From Nemertoderma westbladi (Eukaryota; Xenacoelomorpha; Nemertodermatida; Nemertodermatidae), in the NCBI GenBank assembly GCA_032718475.1, contig JAUCBJ010001992.1:1-64000 (forward strand): a stretch of DNA of 64,000 nt. The letters run 5' to 3'. Numbering within the stretch: the first letter of the stretch is position 1; each line of letters begins with the position of its first letter. This document shows, piece by piece, positions 38,300-47,780 of this stretch. The notes under the pieces were generated by a model. It worked only from the letters and a program-made list of their open reading frames with translations, did no database searches and had not been told where the DNA came from. The position numbers and the translations under genes are program-made.

Positions 38300-41200
38300 T
38301 TACACACAGCCGTACTCATACCAGGTGTTCTTCTTTGCGACTAACTTCCCATCATCGTCTTCTACGTATTCGATATCGTCGTCGTCGTCTTCCTCCTGTT
38401 TAGCGATGGGGGATTGAGGCTGTCGGAAGGGTAACGGTGGTAACGGTGGTTGCTCCGAGTTCGGTTTAGTGTAGGAGATCGAACCGGGGCTGTAGGAGTT
38501 CGAACCCGGGCTACTCAACTCGGGGTTAAACGAGTTGGAACGAGTTCTATTGGAATCCGGGTAGAGATAACTCGAGTTGGGTTGGTCGGACCGATGGACG
38601 ACCGAGTTGGAGCGGGCTGCAGGGGAGACCGTGGTCGCGGGGACCCGTTGCTCCCCGGGAGGCAGACTGTCGCTGCGGAGTTTACGCTGTAAGTAACCGA
38701 CGGTGCGACGGAAGGAACCCGAGTGGCTGGAGGAGCTGGAACTCCGGTTGGAACTGGTGCTGATATTGAGCAACGGAACCCCGGAGACCGGGTCAGTAAC
38801 CAGCGACGAGTTGGCCGGACTCTCCGTCGGTTTATCTTTCTTCTTATAACTGAGGCGACGACGAGGGGAATTCTTACCGATTCCGGTGACGATATTAATC
38901 GGCAGTGACTCGTCGCGGAGCGACGGACAGCGGAAGTCGCTGGACATCGTGGACACGGAGAGCTCGTCCGGGGACCTCCGCCCGCCGGAGCGGGAAGGGA
39001 GACTCAACGAACCGGCGATCGTCGTCGGCAGACTGTTAACCGGGGTCACCGAGCCGGTGGAGGGCTCGGGACTCCAGGACCGCCGGAGCGGACGGCCGAG
39101 TTTGGGAGGGATTGGAGGCGCCTCTCCCCTCCCGTCGCTGGGGGGCGCCTCTCTCCTACCATCGACCACGGCCACTGGGAGCGACGGCTTCCTCGCATTC
39201 ACCCTCCAGTTCCCCACCGCGTCGTACGACGAACTCCTCGCCAACCGGTTCGGCCTCAGTTCGTCCTCCTCCGTCCGACTATCCGACTCCCTCGACTCCA
39301 CACTCGGACTCTTCGGTTTATTAAACACGCCCTTGGCTTTACGTACGATGTTCAACCCCAACCCGGTCGGTTTATCTTTCCCGAACTTTATTGGGGAATT
39401 CTCCATAGATTTATAGGAACTGATAATCTTTTCCTCGAGTTTCTCTTTGGTCCGTTGCAGATGGAATGCCTCCTGTTGCCATTGTTTCTCTTCCTCCCGA
39501 TGAGTGCTGCTAGACGCGAGCAGCTGCGCGACTAACTCCTGATTCCTCGCGTGCAGTTTATTCAGCTGGACCAACAACCTCCGGTTCTCTTCCTCCAGCA
39601 TCCCGTTCAGCTGTAACAACGTCTGACTCTTGTACTCCGCCTTGTTGGCCGCCACCTCGAACTCCTGTCCGCGCTGCTGCTGCTGCCCCAACCGCCGCTG
39701 CAACCCGCCGATTTCGGCCGCTAGGAGCCGCTGCTCGGACCGCGAGGTCAGCAGTCGCCGCTCCAACGATCCATACTCCCGTTGCAGCTTCTCGTGGCCC
39801 CGGAACAGCTCCTGGTACTCGGCGCTCCCGGTGGGCCGACTCCCCGACCGCAGTTGCAAAGCCTCGTACTCGACGGTGAGTCCGGCGTGCAGCTCCTGCA
39901 ACGCGTTGTGATTGGCCACGACTATCCCGTGCTCCCTCGTCAGCTCGTCCACGCCCTCCTTCATCCCCCAGAGATCGCGCTCCAACTGCTCCAACTTCAT
40001 CGACTTGGTCCGCAGCTTCCCCGAGAGGTTATCGTTCTCGTTGCGCAGGGAACTCGTCTCGATATCCTGCCGCGCGATCCGACTCGCCAACTCCGCGTTC
40101 TCCGCGTCCCGTTCCGCCCCGACGTCCGGCGGCTCCGTCGCCCAGCTGTACCGTCGGAGTCGCGAAACCTCCGTCTTCAACTCCTCCGATCGGATCTTCT
40201 CGTTCAGAAGATCCTGTTTGACAGCGAGTAAACTTTTTCGCGACAGACTCAACTCCTCCTCGATCTGCGATTTCTTCTTCTGCAACGACTCCACATCCTT
40301 GCGATTTTCCTTCACCTCGAACAGCTGATTCTCTAAACCGAACACTTTTCTCTGTAACTCCCCAACTCTGCTACTCATCTCCTCCAGTTTCTCTTCTCTC
40401 TCCCCAACCGCCACCTTCAACCTATCGTTCTCCTTACTAACATGCTGATTGTCTCTCTCCAACTCAGCGCTCTTTAACTCTAGAACCTCCTTCTCCCCTT
40501 CCGCCCCCTCTACCCTCCCCAATCTCCCTTGCAGCTCCCCAACCCGCTCCCGTAGCTCCCCATTCTCCACTTCCACCCTCTCCTTCCCCTCCACCAGCTC
40601 GTCTACCCTCACCATATACCTATCCAAAGACTCCTGTATCCTAACGTTCTCCTTCTCGAGATCCCCGTTCTGCTCTTCCAACCTCTCCACACTCTTCACG
40701 TTGTTCTTCGCGGTCTCCAACGCGATCCTCAGCTGCTGATTCTCCGACTCGAGTTTATTCAACCTGTTGAGTTTCTCGATCTGCTTATCAAGTTTCTCGC
40801 AGCGGTCTACCAGCTGGTGGTTCTCGGTTTGCGACCGAATCAACTCATCCTCAACTCGCTGTTTAACCGCGCCGATCTGCTCCAATGAGCTCCGTAACTC
40901 CCCAACCTCGCGCACCAGCCCCTCACACCGTACTACCAACTCCCGCTTCTCCCTACCCACAGCTTCAACGTCCTCCTTCAGACTGTCCTGCTTCTCCCTG
41001 TTCACCACTACCGACTCCTGTAGATGTTTATTCTGCGTCTCCAGTAGAGTTATCTTCAAGGAATCCTCAGCCTTTAATTCGTTATTCCCCTGGGATAACT
41101 TGGCGTTATGTTCGTTTAGAACAGCCAAACTCGACTCGAGTTGCTTTATCTTCTCTAGTAACTCCAACTTCTCACGACTAATTACTTTTACTTTGTCTCG

Positions 41201-42571
41201 AAGCTCCTTATTGGTATTAGTCAGCTTCTCGATCTCCAATGAGTTCTTACAATGAACCTCCTTCATGTTCTCGAGGTCCTGAACCAGCCGTTTATTGTCC
41301 GACTCCATCCGGATGATGTCCTTCATCGATGCGGCGGTCAACTCGTCCGAGAAGGACTTCCGGTGCAGCGGTGATACACCGTCGGTGAGACTGGCCGGCG
41401 ACGCATCGCTGGACACCGCCCCCCCACCCCCGCGGATCAGCTGCTCCTGCAGCGACACATTTACCGATACCAACTCCTGTATCCGAAGCTGGTCCGCCTC
41501 CTGTTGCTCCCGCAACTCCTCCACGACTCGCGACTGTTTAACCAACTCGCTAGCCTCGTCCTCCAACCCACGCAACCTCACCGAGTAGCTCTCAACCTGC
41601 TCCTCCAACAACCGCTTTATATCGTACAACTGATTATTATCTTCCTTCAGCTCAGTGACTCTCTTCCTTAGGAAGTCCATCTCCTGCATTTTATCCCTCA
41701 TCTTCCCGAGATCGTTCTCGTACTTTCTCACCTTGGACTGGGACTCCCTCAGCGAGTCCAACTCGTCCTGTAGAACTCGCTTCAGCTTGGCTTCCTGCAG
41801 TAGCGTCGCGTTCTCGTGCCGCAGCTTACCGACCCCCGTCGTGAGCCCCTCGATCTCATCCTTCTGCTCATTGATTATCTCGAACTTGTCGTCCAATTCC
41901 AGATGCAGCCGCCGTATCTTCGCCTTGGTCTCAGCGAGTTCGACTCCCAGCTGGCTCTCCGTCGAAGAAATAGTCGGAACGCTGACGATGAGGCGGTCGA
42001 AGCAGACCGCGGTGAACCTCTCGGCGTACCGGTTCCGTTCCTCTACCAGGTTCTTTATCACCACGTGCGAATCGTCCTCGGTTATCGGCATGACAACGCT
42101 GGAGCAGTCGGTAAGCTCCCTAATGTGTTCCACTATATTGTGCTGCACGTCGACTTCTAAGTCCTTAATATCGTTAATGTATTCCTCCTTGTGGTCACAT
42201 TGCACGGCACAGCCAATCAGAAGCACCAACAGTTTCTCCAGACCCACTACGCAGTCTTCAGACTCAGGGTCTGTTGCCATGGATACAACATCGGGAAGCT
42301 CGCTTACAATAACCTGATGCAACTTATCCCCGTAGAATTTAACTAAATTATTTAGAAGATTGGCGAGGTTTTTGGTTCTGGAAGAAACGTCTTCCAACTT
42401 GCCGCGAAGTACCCCCGATATATCCGCGTCCGGCTCTATTTCGCTCATAACATCGTTAAGAAAGACGCCGCAATGCAAGGCGAAGTAATCGATCGATTGT
42501 TCTGGTCGGAAAGTGTGAACCCAACTCACTAGAGAACTCCTCATTAACTCGCTGGGCCCGCGCACAACCAT
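38300..42571 (-). CDS. CCDC88C: Daple/Girdin-family (CCDC88) Dishevelled-binding scaffold, intronless
   Basis: 1,423 residues. Residues 1-170 form a HOOK-type N-terminal domain (LVSWVHTF, FLNDVMSEIEPD, LLIGCAVQCDHKEEY), the microtubule/dynein-adaptor fold of CCDC88 and HOOK proteins. Residues ~180-1060 are long coiled coil, broken at ~380-415 by a Gly/Ser-rich stretch. Residues ~1065-1423 are disordered, Ser/Pro-rich, with PPIPPKLGRP and PPLPPLP, an acidic run, and the C-terminus WYEYGCV. A terminal GCV is the PDZ-binding motif by which Daple binds Dishevelled, favouring Daple over Girdin. It is shorter than human Daple (~2,000 residues), and I see no match to the G-protein-activating (GBA) motif. 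The first Met gives a normal HOOK start. The whole gene is a single exon, unlike the ~30-exon vertebrate gene. It is GC-richer than its AT-rich flanks, as expected for coding sequence. Confidence 0.88.
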   Translation of the reverse strand: MVVRGPSELMRSSLVSWVHTFRPEQSIDYFALHCGVFLNDVMSEIEPDADISGVLRGKLEDVSSRTKNLANLLNNLVKFYGDKLHQVIVSELPDVVSMATDPESEDCVVGLEKLLVLLIGCAVQCDHKEEYINDIKDLEVDVQHNIVEHIRELTDCSSVVMPITEDDSHVVIKNLVEERNRYAERFTAVCFDRLIVSVPTISSTESQLGVELAETKAKIRRLHLELDDKFEIINEQKDEIEGLTTGVGKLRHENATLLQEAKLKRVLQDELDSLRESQSKVRKYENDLGKMRDKMQEMDFLRKRVTELKEDNNQLYDIKRLLEEQVESYSVRLRGLEDEASELVKQSRVVEELREQQEADQLRIQELVSVNVSLQEQLIRGGGGAVSSDASPASLTDGVSPLHRKSFSDELTAASMKDIIRMESDNKRLVQDLENMKEVHCKNSLEIEKLTNTNKELRDKVKVISREKLELLEKIKQLESSLAVLNEHNAKLSQGNNELKAEDSLKITLLETQNKHLQESVVVNREKQDSLKEDVEAVGREKRELVVRCEGLVREVGELRSSLEQIGAVKQRVEDELIRSQTENHQLVDRCEKLDKQIEKLNRLNKLESENQQLRIALETAKNNVKSVERLEEQNGDLEKENVRIQESLDRYMVRVDELVEGKERVEVENGELRERVGELQGRLGRVEGAEGEKEVLELKSAELERDNQHVSKENDRLKVAVGEREEKLEEMSSRVGELQRKVFGLENQLFEVKENRKDVESLQKKKSQIEEELSLSRKSLLAVKQDLLNEKIRSEELKTEVSRLRRYSWATEPPDVGAERDAENAELASRIARQDIETSSLRNENDNLSGKLRTKSMKLEQLERDLWGMKEGVDELTREHGIVVANHNALQELHAGLTVEYEALQLRSGSRPTGSAEYQELFRGHEKLQREYGSLERRLLTSRSEQRLLAAEIGGLQRRLGQQQQRGQEFEVAANKAEYKSQTLLQLNGMLEEENRRLLVQLNKLHARNQELVAQLLASSSTHREEEKQWQQEAFHLQRTKEKLEEKIISSYKSMENSPIKFGKDKPTGLGLNIVRKAKGVFNKPKSPSVESRESDSRTEEDELRPNRLARSSSYDAVGNWRVNARKPSLPVAVVDGRREAPPSDGRGEAPPIPPKLGRPLRRSWSPEPSTGSVTPVNSLPTTIAGSLSLPSRSGGRRSPDELSVSTMSSDFRCPSLRDESLPINIVTGIGKNSPRRRLSYKKKDKPTESPANSSLVTDPVSGVPLLNISTSSNRSSSSSSHSGSFRRTVGYLQRKLRSDSLPPGEQRVPATTVSPAARSNSVVHRSDQPNSSYLYPDSNRTRSNSFNPELSSPGSNSYSPGSISYTKPNSEQPPLPPLPFRQPQSPIAKQEEDDDDDIEYVEDDDGKLVAKKNTWYEYGCV

Positions 42572-43101
42572 TATAAACTCTTCGAAGATACAAATATATA
42601 AAATTCCTAATTATTATGGTGACACAACTTGAATTGCGGGAACGTCTCTCGGCCAGTATCAGTGTCACAGTCACACACTGCCACGAAAGATATATGTAAT
42701 TGTTATGTATTATCAGATTATATATGCCACATTAACACATTTCAAATAGACACATCCAGCCAATATAATAGGCATAACGATAAACAAATAAACTGAACAA
42801 GGAAAAGTAAATATAAGTTAAAGAATATGGTATACTTCAGGGCTCCTCAATCCCTAACTAATCACTGATACAGGTAACATTTGTTAATAGCAACAAGCAG
42901 ACAGGGTAATACTGTTTAAGTAAATCATCATAATCATGCCATTAACTGATTTGCGATTTAGGGCACTTATTTGACTGCAATAAGCAATTACAATTGCCTA
43001 GATCTGTAGATGGCCATAACAGAACACTGGATGCCTGGAATAATGTTCGAAATTCCGCTAAATTCATGGGTATATCAGTATATGCTGATATCAGGATATG
43101 G
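42572..43101. other. Upstream region of the Daple-like gene
   Basis: AT-rich. TATATAT at about 42592-42600 on the minus strand is close to the start codon; no convincing CCAAT or GC box was seen. No other gene in about 530 bp. Confidence 0.4.
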
Positions 43102-43495
43102 CTGTATGACGGTCCGTCTAAACACCCAAATGGTCAAATCACACAAAATTGACCAAATCACAACAAATCACACTAAATCACAACAAATCACACCAAATCA
43201 CCACAAATCACACAAAAAATTACAATTTTTATTTTTTTCTAATCAGCTACCTAGGCTAATCGTTTATTGATTTGGTTCCTTCTGGCTAGGCCTACCAACC
43301 ACTCAGCCACTGTACTGTAACCCTGCTCCTTCTGTCCTTTACTTTTAATTTTTTTTTTGCGATTTAGTGTGATTTGGTGTGATTTGGTTTTGGGATTATT
43401 TTTTGAGATTTGGATTGGAGTGTGATTTGGTTTGTGATTTGGTGTGATTTGTTGTGATTTGGGTGTTTAGACGGACCCCTGTCTGCCTGTATGAC
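43102..43495. mobile_element. MITE-like inverted-repeat element
   Basis: A 21-bp perfect inverted repeat (starting GGTCCGTCTAAACACC) at 43111-43131 and 43457-43477. Inside each arm lie runs of a ~10-bp AAATCACAMC-type repeat, complementary between arms. CTGTATGAC occurs at 43102-43110 and again at 43487-43495, a possible 9-bp target duplication, although 9 extra bases (CCTGTCTGC) lie between the right inverted repeat and the duplication. No transposase is present. The surrounding DNA is repetitive in such short words, so the duplication could be chance. Confidence 0.5.
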
Positions 43496-43559
43496 AGTAT
43501 GAGTATGGGCGCTTATGACTGTATGATGGGTACGGTACCGTCCGTACTGCTGTACTGCC

Positions 43560-44260
43560 ATATATGACAGTTTTAATTAGCAGAACAGGGTTGACTAATT
43601 GCTGAATTGAGGCCACCACTACCTGACAGCCTGACTACTCAGCTACTGAGCTACTGCTGTACTGCAGTACACACTGACAGACTGAGTACAGCAGAAGCAG
43701 TACTGTCAAACTGTAACCTGGTAACCATACACCATACAGGCAGACAGGGCAGCATACCGGTACAGTCCTGCAGACAATACAGCAGTACGGTACAGCAGTA
43801 GGCCTATAAAATCATACTGTCATAAGTCAAACAGTCAAATAATTATTATCAAACAAAGTAATTTAAATTACAAACAAATAAAATAAGTACCGGTCTACCC
43901 TGCTACCGGCAACCGGCTGACCGGTAGGCCTAACTGCAGAACTGCCTAAGTAAAATGATTTAAAATTATAATACTGTAATATATTAGGGCCTAGGCAGCT
44001 ACGCTCCGTGACCGGCTGACCGGTCCGGTACTACAGTCCATCCTGCCATCAGTCCGACAGTACTAACGGCAGAACGGTCAGACGGTAACTGGCAGACTGA
44101 TCTGCTGGTCGGCCTACTGTCAACTGTCTGACTGTACTGCGCTGTACTGCCTTCTGGATTTTTGCTTAATTTTTAAAATAAAATGCATTACCGGCACATC
44201 AAAATGAAAGTACCGGTAGAATGAAAGTAAATCAAAAGTAAATAAACATTACCGGTACAC
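43560..44260. repeat. Degenerate short-word region (ACTG, CCGGT, CTGAC words)
   Basis: About 700 bp dominated by overlapping short words such as ACTGTACTGC, ACCGGCTGACCGGT (twice, near 43911 and 44010), TACCGGTA and GCAGACTG. It looks like a decayed or multi-nucleated low-complexity expansion. No gene found; short ORFs follow the repeats. Confidence 0.5.
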
Positions 44261-44812
44261 ACATGTAAATCAGGAAGTGGCAAGGACTACTGTACTGATT
44301 TATATACTATACTCATGGACTACTACTGAAGGTGAAGCAAGGAATGGCACAGTGTAAATCAGATTGGGGGTACTGGAGGCAATCAAAATTCATCCCTCCC
44401 CAGTGTAAATTCCACTCGAATAACAGCTGATTATTCTCAAAAATAAAACTGTATCCTGTTCTATTGTGCTTAGTTTATTGTTTTAAAGGTTAAAATAACG
44501 TTCCACTGTAACCTGGTCCTTTCCCGAAATTGAGAATTTAACATTGAGGCGGGATATGCTCTATATTTTTTATGTTTATAGATTATGTAGTCCCTTTCGT
44601 TATGTCCTTTTGTATTCCTTCGTTATCAGGTGCCCATCATCATTTAGTTTATATTTATTATTTGCTTAAATTTAAAGATGCGCAACAAATTTCATTATGT
44701 TATAATTACTTTATAAATTAAATAAATTGGAGTTGAGCTGTTGCAACTGTAATTAATGATGTAATGTAAATGGGTTTGTTCAGAAATGGAAAAAATGAGA
44801 AAGCATGACACC
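44261..44812. other. Unique AT-rich spacer
   Basis: No gene seen. The part adjoining 44812 may be the 3' body of the ribozyme-bearing element on the minus strand, but no second copy exists in the window to define its end. Confidence 0.4.
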
Positions 44813-44891
44813 GGGGTTGAACCAGCGCTACACGTAGGTTTCGGCCTATCAGGCCTCATCAGTAGGCCCTAGCGCTAACCAGTTCAGCCAC
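44813..44891 (-). mobile_element. tRNA-like pol III promoter (possible SINE head)
   Basis: On the minus strand, TGGCTGAACTGG (44891-44880) resembles an internal A box and GGTTCAACCCC (44823-44813) a B box, about 57 nt apart as in tRNA genes and tRNA-derived SINEs. The sequence between does not fold as a tRNA anticodon arm; it is a hammerhead core instead. It abuts the 3' end of LINE copy 3, with about 22 bp between. Element ends are undefined. Confidence 0.5.
44819..44885 (-). ncRNA. Type I hammerhead ribozyme motif (minimal, probably decayed cleavage site)
   Basis: Minus strand, in order: stem I 5' strands GAAC (44885-44882), AGCG and CUA; core CUGAUGA (44862-44856); stem II GGCC-UGAUA-GGCC; core GAA; stem III of two pairs AC/GU around a CUAC loop; then the cleavage-site base at 44831; then stem I 3' strands UAG, CGCU and GUUC (44822-44819). 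A two-base-pair stem III with a four-base loop is the minimal type I design known from animal Penelope-like elements and small retroelements. All conserved core bases are present except the cleavage-site nucleotide, which is G where H (C, A or U) is needed, so self-cleavage is probably lost or very slow in this copy. Confidence 0.72.
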
Positions 44892-44913
44892 CCTGCCATA
44901 ACATTTGCTCTCC

Positions 44914-46692
44914 CTACTACTAGGATCGGCATGCTGCATTGCAGCTGCATTTTTAAGAATGCTGTGCCGGCTTGTCGACAAAATTGCGCCGCCACAACTC
45001 CCTATCACCCATGACATTTGCTAGATCATCCGCATCTTCAAGGCCAGTGTCCTTTAAGATGCATCTCAAGAAAGTCATGGGCTGTCCACCATGCTTATTC
45101 ACTCCATAAGGCTGCCAAAGTACAAGATTATGCACTGGCTGGTCCTCGCGGCGAAAGCAATGTCCTGCAAAGCGGAGGCGATTTTGTTCTAGTGTCAAGC
45201 TTGGGGGAACCAATTAGACACCTCCAATGTTATATAGTGTCTGGTTGGAGATGTGTGCATTATACTTGACACAATGAACCCGGCGTAGCATTCTTGTGAA
45301 TGTGCCATCCAGAGATTTTGTGTCCTCAGCAGTTAGAGCCCAGCATGGACTCCCATAGAGGAGTACTGGAACTACTGCTGCTCTAAATAATCGGACCTTA
45401 AGTTTCCGATTAATTCTCGGTGACTTCCAAATCCTGGAAAGCCTATTCAAGGCAGCCCATGCCTTTCCCTTACGTATTCGAAGGTCCTCATCTGACTTCC
45501 GGATCCATGACCCCAGATAACAGAAGTCATCCACACGCTCAAGCATACCATCCTTTGAGCTTATGCTCATCCGAACAGAAACTTGCTGAGGCCTTTCAAA
45601 GTTAACTGTCAAAATTTTGGTCTTTCTGGAGTTAATAAAAAGACCAACACTAGAAGCAGCATGTTCTAATGAGCTGAGGAGCCGTTGGGCTCCCTCTAAT
45701 GATTCTGAGAGTACTCCTAAGTCATCAGCAAAGTCTAGATCGGTTAGGTACTTGGCAGGATTTCCTCGACTTCTGGAGCCAGTAGGTGGAGTTATCATCA
45801 CCCCATCATCATTATAATGATCTAAGGACATGTGTAGAACATAGTAAACCACAATAATGAACAAGAATGGTGCAAGTGTGTCTCCCTGGAGGAAGCCCCA
45901 TAACACTTCAAATGGTTCTGTGTCACTGTCAACAGTAGACACAAATGTTGTCGAACCATCATATACTGATCTGATTGCTGCAATAATTTCATCAGGAATC
46001 CCATATGATGAAAGTATGCTGAACATACGTGAGCGAGAGACTGAATCAAAGGCCTTGAAGAAGTCAACAAAGATAACAGCCAGATGCCTATCTTTCTTTT
46101 TTGACAACTCTTCAATTATCCTTCTAAGTGCCAAAATGGGCTCCATGGTCCCACGACCTTTACGGAACCCATTCTGATTTCCACGGAGCAGTCTCTCAAT
46201 GGGATCCCTGATGCGATTTAATAGAATCTATTGTATAGCTTTGCAGCAATCGAGATCAATGAGATTCCCCGAAAAGAACCATAGAGTGTTAGGTTGCCCT
46301 TCTTGGGAACTGGCACCAACTTATTTGTTTTCATTTCTTGTGGGACTCTTGTTGTTCGGTACATGTCTACTATGATGGGATAGATGAGCTTTAAACACTC
46401 AGGTATTTTAAAGACCTCAGGGGGAACACCATCTACTCCACTGGCACGATTGGTCTTAATGCTCTTTGCAGCAGCCTTCACTTCTGCAAAGGAGATATCG
46501 CCAATGGGAATATCTGGGAGTACAGACTCAGACACTTTTACTTCTATAAAGTTATCAGGCAATACCCTATCATTATTGAGGAGCTTTTCAAAGTGGGCTT
46601 TCCAACCATTGAGGCGATCGGCTGGTGATTCAGCCTTAACCTTGGTGGTTGGTTGGCTTTTCTGCCCAGTAAGCAGATTGATCGATTTCCAT
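44914..46692 (-). mobile_element. Non-LTR retrotransposon copy 3, 5'-truncated
   Basis: Same family as copies 1 and 2. The 3' end on the minus strand has the CCTAGTAGTAG tail at 44915-44924. The 5' end stops in the connector at ATGGAAATCGATCAA (near 46692), exactly where copy 1 resumes after its deletion, and is joined to an inverted fragment of the same element. It carries a one-base deletion near 46230 and a TCA to TAA stop at 45214-45216. Confidence 0.9.
44953..46562 (-). pseudogene. LINE copy 3 reverse transcriptase, broken
   Basis: Three frame segments make up one RT: 46562-46218 (connector and first RT motifs through AAKLYNR), 46146-45214 (motif A FVDFFKAFDSV, motif B altered to WGFLQGDTLAPF, motif C FADD, thumb) and 45213-44953 (C-terminal tail to DKPAQHS). 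The first break is a one-base loss near 46230; the second is a nonsense change at 45214. Further substitutions such as VVYYVLHM for VVDYVLRM indicate an older copy than 1 or 2. Confidence 0.85.
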
Positions 46693-46976
46693 TAGTAGTT
46701 CCAGTACTCCACTATGGGAGTCCATGCTGGGCCCTAACTGCTGAGGACACCAAATCTCTGGATGGCACATTCACAGGAATGCTACGCCGGGTTCATTGTG
46801 TCAAGTACAATGCACACATCTCCAACCAGACACTATATAACATTGGAGGTGTATCATTGGTTCCCCCAAGCTTGACACTAGAACAAAATCGCCTCCGCTT
46901 TGCAGGACATTGCTTTCGCCGTGAGGATCAGCCAGTGCATAATCTTGTACTTTGGCAGCCTCATGGAGTGAATAAG
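46693..46976 (+). mobile_element. Inverted LINE fragment joined head-to-head to copy 3
   Basis: 284 bp of the RT C-terminal coding region in + orientation, from VVPVLHYGSPCWALT to HNLVLWQPHGVNK, in frame without stops. The same segment is also present in the minus-strand copy 3, so this is a duplication in inverted orientation and not simply an inverted 5' end. It ends at AATAAG (46976). Confidence 0.85.
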
Positions 46977-47330
46977 TACCACATGCAGAAATGTCAACTG
47001 TGTAGGTTGGGGATCCAACTTGTACTCTGAAGACAATATCGCAATAGTCCGCAGAATCCGGTACTGGATCTGCTTTGGATTGCTACCATATAATCGACCT
47101 TTGAATATGCTTTCGAACGATGAAGTTCAAGTTATGAGTCATAAAGTCCAACTGACTCAGGTGTTTCGAATTTCCAGAGTCGACGACCTTCAAAATAAGT
47201 TCGCGGGCATTCTGGAGGTACCCAATAGCGTTTCGGGGATCTGTGTCTCTTTTCACAGTTGCCATAACTTCGGCGATCAATTTAAGACCCTCCCTCACGG
47301 TATTGGTAAGGACGCCAACGAAGTCTCATT
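46977..47330 (-). pseudogene. Unidentified coding-like remnant with an in-frame TAG
   Basis: On the minus strand one frame reads DFVGVLTNTVREGLKLIAEV, then a helical segment with ARELILKVVDSGNSKHLSQL, to IQRSIIW and TAG (47083-47085). The same frame then continues with ADPVPDSADYCDIVFRVQVG and SPTYTVDISACGTYS to the LINE fragment boundary. Residue composition and continuity beyond the stop look like a degraded gene or transposon ORF. I do not recognise the family. The + strand also has a 113-codon frame, so strand choice is not certain. Confidence 0.35.
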
Positions 47331-47780
47331 ACGGATACTCACGGTGGCTCAATTTGCGTGATCTTGGTGTTTATTTAATTAAGAAAGGCTGCGTACAACT
47401 ACTTTCCCACATCTGAAGTTGATCAGGATATTCTCGAAGGAGAGTTTGGATGTCTTCGCGGATTGAGTGGCTCCAATATGTGTATCAGTGCCGCAGAAGC
47501 CCTGAGTGGACGCCAAACGTGAGGTTTGCTCTTATTGAGCAGAACTAAATTCAATCTAAGGAACCCAGATCAAAAAACCATCGACAATAATAATAATAAC
47601 TCCACACAGATGCCGTACAAATACAATCAAGACAAATCAAAGGATAAAATATGCCAGCTATTCTTTATCAATGGACTGAATAGAAATGAACATGAAACTG
47701 ATTGGAAAGTTATCTCAGTTCCAAGGGAATAAAAGCTCAGAGGGTTACAACAAGAATACGACAAGGTATAAGAAACATGA
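47331..47780. other. Possible 5' part of the second LINE
   Basis: The + strand has open stretches (FPTSEVDQDILEGEFG; SGSNMCISAAEALSGRQT; then 47526-47732 with an Asn-rich run), interrupted by stops. They precede the endonuclease at 47781 and could be its ORF1 or leader. This is weak. Confidence 0.3.

Noticed and set aside
38450-42317. Many + strand ORFs of 60-220 codons opposite the Daple-like gene
   Set aside because: Low-complexity Ser/Arg/Pro antisense shadows of a GC-rich coiled-coil gene.
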